Source: an uncultured Oscillospiraceae bacterium (lineage in GTDB: Bacteria > Bacillota > Clostridia > Oscillospirales > Acutalibacteraceae). Taken from it: 12,193 bases of DNA. The stretch covers positions 1 to 12,193 of the forward strand of contig USQH01000036.1 in NCBI GenBank assembly GCA_900556765.1, written 5' to 3'. The notes beneath the pieces are model-generated. The model was not told the origin of the DNA. It searched no databases and saw nothing but the letters and a program-made list of their open reading frames with translations. Position numbers and translations under genes: made by a program. Positions 5,797 through 12,193 of the stretch are shown here, piece after piece (the stretch's first letter is position 1; each line of letters begins with the position of its first letter).

Positions 5797-6746
5797 TGAA
5801 ATTAAGAAGTTTTCGCTATCTTATCGGCGAGGGATTCAAAAACATTTGGCTTAACCGACTGATGTCGCTCGCCTCTATCGGCGTTCTTGCCGCATGTATG
5901 CTCATCATGGGCGTTTCGATCGTCCTGTCGGTCAATATTGACAACGCCATGGGCGATCTTTCGAAAAACAACGTAATAATGGTCTACTTCGGCGACGATC
6001 TGTCCGACGAACAGTGCAAGGCCGTTTATGAAAAGGTCAAAAAGGTGGAGAATGTCTCGCCCGAAAAGGCCGACAATTCGTCCACAAAATATATTTCGCG
6101 TACCGAGGGACTGGACAGTCTGCTGGTCGACCTGTACGGTGAGGATTACACCGAGGAGGAAGCCAGCGTCTTTAACCGTCTCAAGGAAACCGGCAATCCG
6201 CTGCCAAACGGAGCGCGCGTCCAGTTTGAGGATCTGTCCAAATTTGAGCAGACGATAAAGAACATCAAAGCGATCGACGGCGTTGCGTCCATCCAAAGCC
6301 ATAACGAGCTGTCGCAAAAGATTGTTAATATCCGCACCACCATCAACCACGGCTGTGTGTGGATCATTGCTCTGCTGCTCATTATCGCGTTCGTCATTGT
6401 TTCCAATACCATCCGCATCACAATGTACAACCGCAAGCTGGAAATCAGCATTATGAAAGCTGTCGGCGCAACCAACCGCTTTATACGCTTCCCGTTCATG
6501 GTCGAGGGCATCCTTCTCGGCATCATTTCCGCCGCTCTGACCACCGGCCTGCTGTATACGGTCTACTACTTCGCCGCCGACGCGATCAGAAATACGCTTA
6601 CCATTCAGCCGATACCCTTCCGCGATATGGCGCTGACCATATTCGGCATATTCGTGCTGATAGGCGTCGTGCTCGGACTGCTGTGCAGTGCGTTCACCAT
6701 TACCAAATACCTGAGAAAAGAAGGGAGCGAGTTCCGTGCGCTTTAA
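5796..6746 (+). CDS. ftsX: Cell-division membrane protein FtsX
   Basis: FtsX is the permease-like partner of FtsE; it exports no known substrate but transmits ATP-driven movement to an extracellular hydrolase or activator. The 316-residue protein shows the expected topology: cytoplasmic N-terminus with FRYLIGEGFKNIWLNRLMSLAS, TM1 at about 24-46, a large extracellular loop (about 50-185), TM2 at about 186-206, TM3 at about 236-262 and TM4 at about 279-302. The family signature SNTIRITMYNRKLEISIMK and AVGATNRFIRFPFMVEG lie between TM2 and TM3. The ATG shares a base with the ftsE stop (TAATG), so the two are translationally coupled. The extracellular loop would contact the coiled coil of the next gene's product. 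No damage is seen. Confidence 0.95.
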   Translation: MKLRSFRYLIGEGFKNIWLNRLMSLASIGVLAACMLIMGVSIVLSVNIDNAMGDLSKNNVIMVYFGDDLSDEQCKAVYEKVKKVENVSPEKADNSSTKYISRTEGLDSLLVDLYGEDYTEEEASVFNRLKETGNPLPNGARVQFEDLSKFEQTIKNIKAIDGVASIQSHNELSQKIVNIRTTINHGCVWIIALLLIIAFVIVSNTIRITMYNRKLEISIMKAVGATNRFIRFPFMVEGILLGIISAALTTGLLYTVYYFAADAIRNTLTIQPIPFRDMALTIFGIFVLIGVVLGLLCSAFTITKYLRKEGSEFRAL

Positions 6747-7905
6747 GAAATCAGTAGCCAAAATCATTGCCATGCTGCTTTGCGTTGTGTCGCTTGCAGC
6801 CGTGCTGTGCTGCACACCCGAAGTGTCCGTGACCGTCAGCGCTAAAAAATCGGCATCAGAGCTGAAAGCAGAGCTTGCCGAGGCAAAGGAAAAAAGCAAC
6901 AAGCTGAAATCACAGATTAACGACCTGAAAAATAAAAATGCTCCTTATGCGGAGCAGAAAGAGGCCCTGCAAAAGCAGATCGACGCCACGCAGAAAGAAA
7001 TCGATCTATATCAGGAGCAGATCGACAGATTCGACGAGGAGATCGGCACATTCCAGAAACAGATTGACGAAATCGAAAAACGTATTGATGAAAATCTGGC
7101 CATTTTTTCGCAGAGATTAGTTGTTCTCTACACTACCGGCTCGTTCAGCGATCTGGAAGTATTGCTTTCGGCAGACGATTTTTCCGAATATCTTCAAAAA
7201 TCCCAGTTGACAAAGTCGCTTTACGACTATGATAACAAGATACTTGCCGAGCTGACCGCTGATATCGCAGCAGTAGACGAGAAAAAGCAGGTCATCGAGG
7301 ATGACAAAAAGGAAATAGTCGACTCTCAGTCGATTATCGCCGAAAAGCAGGCGGAGCTTGACAAACAGTATACCGAAGTCGCCACAATCGTCCGCAATTA
7401 CGAGTCGAATATAGCCTCCCTGCAGGACGACTACGAGGATATGCTCGACGAGCAGAAGGAAATTCAAAAGGCGCTCAACGAGATTACCGGCAACATAATA
7501 GGCACAGGTCAGTTCATTTGGCCCTGCCCCGGATATTATAAAATCACCTCAAAATACGGCTACCGTGTAAATCCTGTCTCCGGTGTGTATAAACTGCACT
7601 CAGGCGTGGATATAGGCGGCGGCAACTACGGTGCGCGTATTATCGCCGCCGACGACGGCACCGTTTCGCTCAGCAAGTGGAACGGCGGCTACGGAAACTG
7701 CGTTATAATTAACCACAACAACGGCTACTCCACCCTGTACGGCCACATGAAGGCGGCAAGCTCGCTGCGAGTAGGTCAGTCGGTCAAAAAAGGCGATACC
7801 GTGGGTTACGTCGGCTCGACCGGCAACTCCACAGGGCCGCATCTCCACTTCGAGATACGCGTAAAAGGCTCGCCGAAAAATCCGCTCCAGTGGTTCAATA
7901 TCTAA
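6736..7905 (+). CDS. Secreted coiled-coil M23 murein hydrolase (EnvC/CwlO/PcsB-like FtsEX effector)
   Basis: A 389-residue secreted protein. The N-terminus has a signal peptide (MRFKKSVAKIIAMLLCVVSL, likely cleavage after TVSA at residue 36). Residues about 38-250 form two long coiled-coil stretches separated by a short break near FSQRLVVLYTTGSFSDLEVL, the architecture by which EnvC, CwlO and PcsB bind FtsX. Residues about 258-389 are a LytM/M23 domain. Zinc ligands appear intact: HSGVD gives H288 and D292, and HLHFE gives H371, with H369 and H337 (YGHM) as expected active-site histidines. Unlike E. coli EnvC, which has lost metal binding, this protein should cleave peptidoglycan itself. The start is GTG at 6736 with AAGGGAG about 9 bases upstream, overlapping the end of ftsX by 11 bases. 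Context strongly implies activation by FtsEX. Confidence 0.92.
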   Translation: MRFKKSVAKIIAMLLCVVSLAAVLCCTPEVSVTVSAKKSASELKAELAEAKEKSNKLKSQINDLKNKNAPYAEQKEALQKQIDATQKEIDLYQEQIDRFDEEIGTFQKQIDEIEKRIDENLAIFSQRLVVLYTTGSFSDLEVLLSADDFSEYLQKSQLTKSLYDYDNKILAELTADIAAVDEKKQVIEDDKKEIVDSQSIIAEKQAELDKQYTEVATIVRNYESNIASLQDDYEDMLDEQKEIQKALNEITGNIIGTGQFIWPCPGYYKITSKYGYRVNPVSGVYKLHSGVDIGGGNYGARIIAADDGTVSLSKWNGGYGNCVIINHNNGYSTLYGHMKAASSLRVGQSVKKGDTVGYVGSTGNSTGPHLHFEIRVKGSPKNPLQWFNI

Positions 7906-7907
7906 TT

Positions 7908-7930
7908 TGATCCCGCATCAAAGCGGATCA
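7908..7930 (+). other. First intercistronic hairpin
   Basis: TGATCC (7908-7913) pairs with GGATCA (7925-7930), extended by GC/GC after one bulged C, around an ATCAAA loop. It begins 3 bases after the M23 gene stop. No T-run follows. It could stabilise the 3' end of the upstream message or act together with the second hairpin. Confidence 0.4.
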
Positions 7931-7951
7931 TCGAAAAATAAACTTTAATCG

Positions 7952-7990
7952 ATCCGGCGGCAAATAGTTTTTTGTCCGCCGGATTTGCTT
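7952..7990 (+). terminator. Strong hairpin before the S41 gene, possible terminator or attenuator
   Basis: ATCCGGCGG (7952-7960) pairs perfectly with CCGCCGGAT (7976-7984). CAAA (7961-7964) pairs with TTTG (7971-7974) inside it, separated by one bulged T, leaving a TAGTTT loop. The stem is about 13 bp and very GC-rich at its base. It is followed by TTGCTTTCT, a weak U-tract. It may terminate or attenuate transcription between the hydrolase and the protease; the S41 ribosome-binding site follows immediately. Confidence 0.5.
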
Positions 7991-8011
7991 TCTAAAAGGA
8001 TCTGGTATATA

Positions 8012-9190
8012 ATGAAAAGAAAAGCGGTCTCTTTGCCCACACTGATAGCCGGAATGATGGCGGCGGCGCTTGTTACAGCCGTGCTGATACTGGCGCTGGT
8101 GCCCAATCCCGTAAAGGGATGGATATTCGGCTCCGACAGTCTGAGCAAGTATTTCGAGATAAAGCAGATAATCGACAATAGCTTTGTTGAGGATGTCGAC
8201 GACGCTGCGCTTGCCGACGGCGTCGGACTCGGCATGATTTACACACTCGACGACCGCTATTCCGCCTATTACACCGCCGAGCAGTACACCTCGGTCAAAA
8301 ACAGCAACGAGGGTGTCGGCGCCGGTATAGGCGTTACAATTTCCGAACATCCTGACACAGGCAACCTCTATATTGTCAATGTGTCTGTGGACTCGCCTGC
8401 GGATAAAGCGGGCATACGCGCCGCCGACCAGATCACCGCAGTCGACGGAAAACAGGTCACCGAGCTTGGCTACTCAAAGGCGGTCTCGGCGGTACGCGGC
8501 GACAGCGGCACGTCGGTCAAGCTGACGCTGCTGCGCGGGAATAAAGAGCTTACCGTCACCGCCACTCGCGGCGAATATGTTTCCACCAGCGTCTTTTCAC
8601 ATATGATAGGTACGCTTTGTTATATTCAAATAACCGATTTCAACGCCGCTACGGTCGGCCAGTTTGAGACGGCGGTCAACGACGCGCAGAGCAGCGGCGC
8701 GACCGGACTGATATTCGACCTTAGGGGCAACGGCGGCGGCACACTCGATTCGGTCGAAAAAATGCTGGACATTTTGCTGCCTGAGGGCGATGTCGTCTCC
8801 GCAACCTATAAAAACGGCAACAAAAGGGTGCTGTTTACTTCCGATAAATACGAGGTCGACCTACCCATGACGGTTTTGACCGATGAAAATACCGCCAGCG
8901 CATCCGAGCTTTTCGCTGCCGCGATACGTGACTATAATAAAGGCGCGCTGATCGGCGAAAATACGTTTGGAAAAGGTATTATGCAGCGCACCTTTGAGCT
9001 GTCGGACGGCTCCGCCGTGCGAATGACCATTGCCTATTTCAATCCGCCGAGCGGAGTCAACTTCCATGAGGTCGGACTTGCACCGGACGTAGAGGTCAAA
9101 ATGACCGATGAACAGAAGGAACGTCGCTATCTGCTCGACGACGACACCGACCCCGTTATAGCGGCGGCAGTCAAATACCTGTCAAAATAA
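8012..9190 (+). CDS. Membrane-anchored S41 C-terminal processing protease (CtpA-like)
   Basis: A 392-residue protein from the chosen ATG. An in-frame TTG at 7985 lies inside the preceding hairpin's tail and is less likely; AAAGGA lies 11 bases before the ATG. Order of parts: one N-terminal membrane anchor (about 9-31); a helical segment ending in the YTLDDRYSAYYT motif of the family (about 77-88); a PDZ domain (about 100-188) that recognises substrate C-termini; and the S41 catalytic domain. FDLRGNGGG lies at 236-243. The serine nucleophile is S296 in TASASE and the general base is K321 in TFGKG; D307 fits the third position by spacing to E. coli Tsp. The enzyme should act outside the membrane. 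It follows the M23 hydrolase by 106 bases, so a role in processing or removing cell-wall hydrolases is plausible but inferred. Confidence 0.92.
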   Translation: MKRKAVSLPTLIAGMMAAALVTAVLILALVPNPVKGWIFGSDSLSKYFEIKQIIDNSFVEDVDDAALADGVGLGMIYTLDDRYSAYYTAEQYTSVKNSNEGVGAGIGVTISEHPDTGNLYIVNVSVDSPADKAGIRAADQITAVDGKQVTELGYSKAVSAVRGDSGTSVKLTLLRGNKELTVTATRGEYVSTSVFSHMIGTLCYIQITDFNAATVGQFETAVNDAQSSGATGLIFDLRGNGGGTLDSVEKMLDILLPEGDVVSATYKNGNKRVLFTSDKYEVDLPMTVLTDENTASASELFAAAIRDYNKGALIGENTFGKGIMQRTFELSDGSAVRMTIAYFNPPSGVNFHEVGLAPDVEVKMTDEQKERRYLLDDDTDPVIAAAVKYLSK

Positions 9191-9291
9191 TTGTCACGGC
9201 TTATCACCGCGCGGAAATGCAGACGCCGCGCCGACCGCATACTCACGCGTAATTTTTGTTTCGATAAATTATTTACGAGGAGAAAAACAGT

Positions 9292-10932
9292 ATGAAAAAA
9301 CAGTTTTTTCGATCGCTCTGCCTAACCGCATGCGCTGCGGTACTGTTCAGCGGCTCCGCCGTTTCCGCAGCAGCAAACTCCGACAGTGACTCCATTACCT
9401 CTGTCAATTTTACAAACGACGGCACCTACCTGTCGGGCGTTTACGCCGGCTGCACTCCGGCGCTTATCAACACCGGAGTCGAGCAGTGCGGCAGAATTGC
9501 CGTTTTGCGCGGCTCCGAAACGCTTGCTGACGATGCCGCCGTACGCACAGGTGATACCGTACAGCTTTTGTTCGGCTCGAATGTCGCTCAGTCGCTTACC
9601 GTCGCTGTGACGGGCGACGCAACCGGTGACGGAAAGGTTAGCGCGACCGATCTGTTGACCGTTCAAATGGCGATTTTGGGCTCGGTTTCCCTTACAGGAG
9701 CAAACCGCAAGGCAGCACTTGTCAGCGGCGGCGACAGCCTTTCCGCAAGCGACATCCTCGCGCTGTCACAGTATGTTCTCGGCGTTACCTCGCCGACAAA
9801 AATGGACGGATTCTACAATTCCGAGGGTTATATCAACGCCGTTCCCGTATTTGTAGGAAATCCCGGACTTGAGCGTTACAACAATTTATCAAAGGAAAAC
9901 ATTTACGCACGCAATCCGTGGGATATGAAGACCTACAACGGCAAGGTCTACTTCGGCAGCGGCGACTATGACCAAAACGCAAGTCCCGCATACATTGCAT
10001 GCTATGATCCCGCCGACGACAAAGCGGAGATCTTCCAGTCCTACCTTGCCGATGAGCAGATCGCACGCTTTTGCATAATTGACGGCAAGCTGATTGCACC
10101 AGGTATAGATCAGGTCGGCGCTTTTGAACACTACTTTTACCTCAATGAAGATGAGACCGCGTTTGTCGATTATCTGCTTGCATACGACAGCCGTCTTCAT
10201 ACCTTTGACATGATCAGCTTCGGCGACAAGATATTTGCAGGCACAGGCACAGGCGGCAATTCCACACGCTCGGCGGTAATGGCGTCCTCCGACGGAGGCA
10301 AGACATTCAGCGACGTCAACGTTGTAAAAGACGGTAATGTAATTAACGGAAAAACAGTAGGCGGATTCAGCCGCGTGTGCGAGCTTATGGAGTATGACGG
10401 CAGCCTGTATGCCATGTTCAGACAAAGCGGTGTATCCGGCTATGACGGATTGTATAAGTACAACACCGCTGAAAATTGCTTTGAATATTTCGGAGATTTA
10501 GGATACCTTAGGTCAGGATACAGCCTTTTAAACGGCAACGGATATATGACATATATGTATATCCAGGACAAGCTCGAGTTTGCCGGAAAATTTGTTGCCT
10601 GTAACGGCTATCTTCTGACCTCGACCGATATGCTGAATTTCACCCAAAATACGTTCGCCGGAACGGATGCGTATTACATGGATATGGTGGAAATCGGCGG
10701 CAAGCTGTACGTTCTTGCCGCTACCGAAAACAGCGACGGCACATTTACTAACGAGGTTTATTCAACAGCCGACGCCGAAAAGTATACTAAGGTCATGCAG
10801 TTCACGACATCTACCTATATGCGCTGTATGGAGTATGTCGACGGCACATTTGTTTTCGGTGCGGGAGCGCGATATGTTGACGGCGCCAGCACCGACTGCG
10901 GAAGCATTTACCGCGTCCGCGTCGATTTCTGA
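9292..10932 (+). CDS. Secreted protein with internal dockerin-like module and probable seven-bladed propeller (546 aa)
   Basis: A signal peptide (residues 1 to about 27, ending SAVSAAA) is followed by a small beta-rich region (about 35-106), a dockerin-type module (about 107-166) and a long C-terminal domain. In the dockerin module the first calcium loop is canonical, D109-A-T-G-D113-G-K-V-S-A-T-D120, followed by LLTVQMAILG. The second repeat, before ILALSQYVLGV, has lost the calcium-binding acidic residues of its loop at positions 1, 3 and 5. The C-terminal part carries seven similar NGK(V/L)Y-type strands near residues 216, 264, 310, 369, 438, 469 and 517, which suggests a seven-bladed beta-propeller; ASSDGGKTF near residue 330 resembles a sialidase Asp-box. 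No catalytic residues can be assigned. GAGGAG lies 9 bases before the ATG. The gene has its own terminator. Function is unknown: perhaps glycan or surface binding. Confidence 0.8.
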   Translation: MKKQFFRSLCLTACAAVLFSGSAVSAAANSDSDSITSVNFTNDGTYLSGVYAGCTPALINTGVEQCGRIAVLRGSETLADDAAVRTGDTVQLLFGSNVAQSLTVAVTGDATGDGKVSATDLLTVQMAILGSVSLTGANRKAALVSGGDSLSASDILALSQYVLGVTSPTKMDGFYNSEGYINAVPVFVGNPGLERYNNLSKENIYARNPWDMKTYNGKVYFGSGDYDQNASPAYIACYDPADDKAEIFQSYLADEQIARFCIIDGKLIAPGIDQVGAFEHYFYLNEDETAFVDYLLAYDSRLHTFDMISFGDKIFAGTGTGGNSTRSAVMASSDGGKTFSDVNVVKDGNVINGKTVGGFSRVCELMEYDGSLYAMFRQSGVSGYDGLYKYNTAENCFEYFGDLGYLRSGYSLLNGNGYMTYMYIQDKLEFAGKFVACNGYLLTSTDMLNFTQNTFAGTDAYYMDMVEIGGKLYVLAATENSDGTFTNEVYSTADAEKYTKVMQFTTSTYMRCMEYVDGTFVFGAGARYVDGASTDCGSIYRVRVDF

Positions 10933-10994
10933 TTCAAAACGCACAAACAACATGCATTACAGCGGCATAAATTATTTTGAAACGATACCAACTC

Positions 10995-11031
10995 AAAAGC
11001 CTCCCTTGCCAAAAGGGAGGCTTTTCTTGTT
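10995..11031. terminator. Bidirectional intrinsic terminator
   Basis: AAAAGCCTCCCTT (10995-11007) and AAGGGAGGCTTTT (11013-11025) form a perfect 13-bp stem with a 5-base loop. T-rich sequence follows on the plus strand (CTTTTCTTGTT), and the A-run of the left arm gives a T-run for minus-strand transcripts. It ends the secreted-protein gene at 10932 and can also stop transcripts coming from lepA. Confidence 0.9.
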
Positions 11032-11035
11032 ATAA

Positions 11036-11584
11036 TTATAAAAAATTGTCCTTTTTTAATTTACCGCGTAAAAAGAGCAATGCTTTCGTGTAAATTCAAC
11101 CGTGTTTTGTCCCCTTGTCAAAAATGGTTTACGGCGCGTGAATTGGGTCGCAGCGGTGAATGTTGCACAGCGCATAAATCGTGTCTTAGGTGCGTGAACT
11201 TAAGTCATGGTCTGTAACCCTGAGTTGCACGGCGCGGTTTACGGCGTGGTTTGTGAACCTGAGTCATGCAGTGTGTTATTTAGAGATGTTGTGCGATTAA
11301 TATTTGCACATTTGCAACGCGTGAGTTCCCGGTGCAAGAGATCACATGGTTGTGAGTACAGTTGTGCGGTGTCGAGCGCATTAAATCGGCGCGGCAAACA
11401 CCAAGGGAGAATATGCTGCCGTGTATTTGGTAGGTCGCGCAGTGCATGCAGAAATTTGGGACGCAATTGTATGGTTGTAATTTACATATTTGCGTGCGCC
11501 GCGTGCCGTTGCGCGGTCAAGGCGTGTTTAGTGGGTCGTGCGCGCGGTGCGGTACAAATAACAAGATCCGCGGTGCTGTGCGCG
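11036..11584. other. Gene-free G/T-rich quasi-periodic spacer
   Basis: No credible gene, RNA gene or second terminator is seen in about 550 bases between the bidirectional terminator and the lepA stop. From about 11126 the plus strand is rich in G and T, with a recurring start word TGAA or TAA(A/C) at 11139, 11157, 11175, 11195, 11215 and 11254: spacings of 18, 18, 20, 20 and 39. Words such as AAGTCATGG (11202) and GAGTCATGCA (11261) resemble units of the array at 2554-2870. The word GGTTTACGGCG occurs at 11126 and 11236. The periodicity is loose and was judged by eye. Confidence 0.4.
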
Positions 11585-12193
11585 TTATTCGTCCAGCTTA
11601 AGAACTGCCATAAACGCCTCCTGCGGCACCTCGACAGAGCCAAGCTGACGCATGCGCTTTTTGCCTTCCTTCTGCTTTTCAAGCAGCTTTTTCTTTCGCG
11701 TAATATCGCCGCCGTAGCACTTGGCAAGCACGTCCTTTCGCATTGCCTTTACCGTCTCGCGGGCGATGACCTTGCCGCCGACAGCGACCTGCACCGGCAC
11801 CTCGAACAACTGGCGCGGAATATGTTCCTTCAGCTTTTCGGCGATACGCCGTGCGCGCGCATAGGAATTGTCGGCATGGACGATGAACGACAGCGCATCG
11901 ACAATGTCACCGTTGAGCAAAACGTCCAGCTTGACCAAATTCGATTTCTGATACCCGTTTGGCAGATAATCGTACGACGCATAGCCGCGTGTGCGCGATT
12001 TCAGCGCGTCGAAAAAGTCGTAGACGATCTCGTTAAGCGGCAGAATATAGTGAATATCGACGCGCTCTGTGCCGACATACTGCATATCCTTAAATTCGCC
12101 GCGGCGCTGCTGGCACAGTTCCATTATCGCGCCGACAAATTCGCTGGGCGAATAGATATGCACGGTGCATATCGGCTCCTCGGCGGAAACGAT
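11585..12193 (-). CDS. lepA: Elongation factor 4 (LepA), C-terminal 202 residues, cut by window edge
   Basis: The frame is open to the right edge and gives the last 202 residues of LepA, normally about 600 long. LepA is a ribosome-associated GTPase that acts in translation initiation or back-translocation. Visible parts are the end of the EF-G domain V-like fold (SAEEPICTVHIYSPSEFVGAI, MELCQQRRGEF, VDIHYILPLNEIVYDFFDALKS, RGYASYDYLPNGY) and the LepA-specific C-terminal domain (LVKLDVLLNGD, FIVHADNSYARARRIAEKLK, IPRQLFEVPVQ, AMRKDVLAKCYGGDITRKKK, QKEGKKRMRQLGSVEVPQEAF). The C-terminus at LDE is the usual end point for the family, so the 3' end is complete. The GTPase domain is outside the window. 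It converges on the secreted-protein gene. Confidence 0.95.
   Translation of the reverse strand: MVSAEEPICTVHIYSPSEFVGAIMELCQQRRGEFKDMQYVGTERVDIHYILPLNEIVYDFFDALKSRTRGYASYDYLPNGYQKSNLVKLDVLLNGDIVDALSFIVHADNSYARARRIAEKLKEHIPRQLFEVPVQVAVGGKVIARETVKAMRKDVLAKCYGGDITRKKKLLEKQKEGKKRMRQLGSVEVPQEAFMAVLKLDE

Noticed and set aside
5468..5854. Thr/Arg-rich plus-strand ORF overlapping the ftsE tail
   Set aside because: It is the +1 frame of the Asp/Tyr-rich tail codons; it has no Shine-Dalgarno site and would run into ftsX.
5802..6902. 366-codon minus-strand ORF opposite ftsX
   Set aside because: It is antisense to an unmistakable ftsX and the start of the M23 gene, with no recognisable domain.
8008..8013. 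TATAAT as a -10 element for the S41 gene
   Set aside because: It overlaps the chosen ATG, so a transcript from it would lack the start codon and ribosome-binding site.
9209..9231. Hairpin GCGCGG/CCGCGC after the S41 gene as a terminator
   Set aside because: The 6-bp stem has an 11-base loop and no T-run, so it does not qualify as an intrinsic terminator.

Overview
The window looks like a chromosomal segment of a moderately GC-rich Clostridia species, most likely of the Oscillospiraceae/Ruminococcaceae type. The grounds are Gram-positive style Shine-Dalgarno sites, an ftsEX operon joined to a secreted M23 hydrolase and an S41 protease, and a secreted protein with a type-I dockerin-like module. 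This taxonomic placement is inferred from gene content and sequence style, not from a database search.

Layout. (1) Positions 1-2400, minus strand: a tightly overlapping phage-morphogenesis cluster transcribed leftwards, in the order portal protein, small neck/adaptor-like protein, terminase large subunit (cut by the left edge). A hairpin can mask the portal ribosome-binding site, and a tiny possible leader ORF runs into it. (2) Positions 2401-3352: a spacer of about 950 bp between divergent genes. It holds about 24 copies of a degenerate 13-bp tandem repeat (2554-2870) with a 79-bp higher-order period and several DnaA-box-like 9-mers. A C/A-rich stretch and an AT-rich promoter region follow. 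(3) Positions 3353-4438, plus: a CdaR/PucR-type regulator with a good sigma-A-type promoter. (4) Positions 4439-4785: a gene-free, repetitive spacer. (5) Positions 4786-9190, plus: a cell-wall/division operon of ftsE (with an unusual Asp/Tyr-rich C-terminal tail), ftsX, a coiled-coil M23 murein hydrolase and an S41 protease. The first three genes overlap; the S41 gene follows after a strong hairpin. (6) Positions 9292-10932, plus: a secreted protein with an internal dockerin-like module and a probable seven-bladed propeller, closed by a near-perfect bidirectional terminator at 10995-11025. (7) Positions 11036-11584: a gene-free, G/T-rich, quasi-periodic spacer. (8) Positions 11585-12193, minus: the C-terminal third of lepA (EF4), convergent with the secreted-protein gene.

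How the genes work together. FtsE hydrolyses ATP in the cytoplasm and FtsX carries the conformational change across the membrane. The M23 coiled-coil protein is the expected extracellular effector, with an intact metal site, so it is probably a hydrolase in its own right. The membrane-anchored S41 protease may trim or degrade such a hydrolase. The phage cluster is unrelated; its gene order and the absence of capsid, scaffold or small-terminase genes upstream of the portal suggest a remnant, a domesticated unit or an unusual phage. The most unusual non-coding signal is the 13-bp array and the repeat-like character of the other large spacers.
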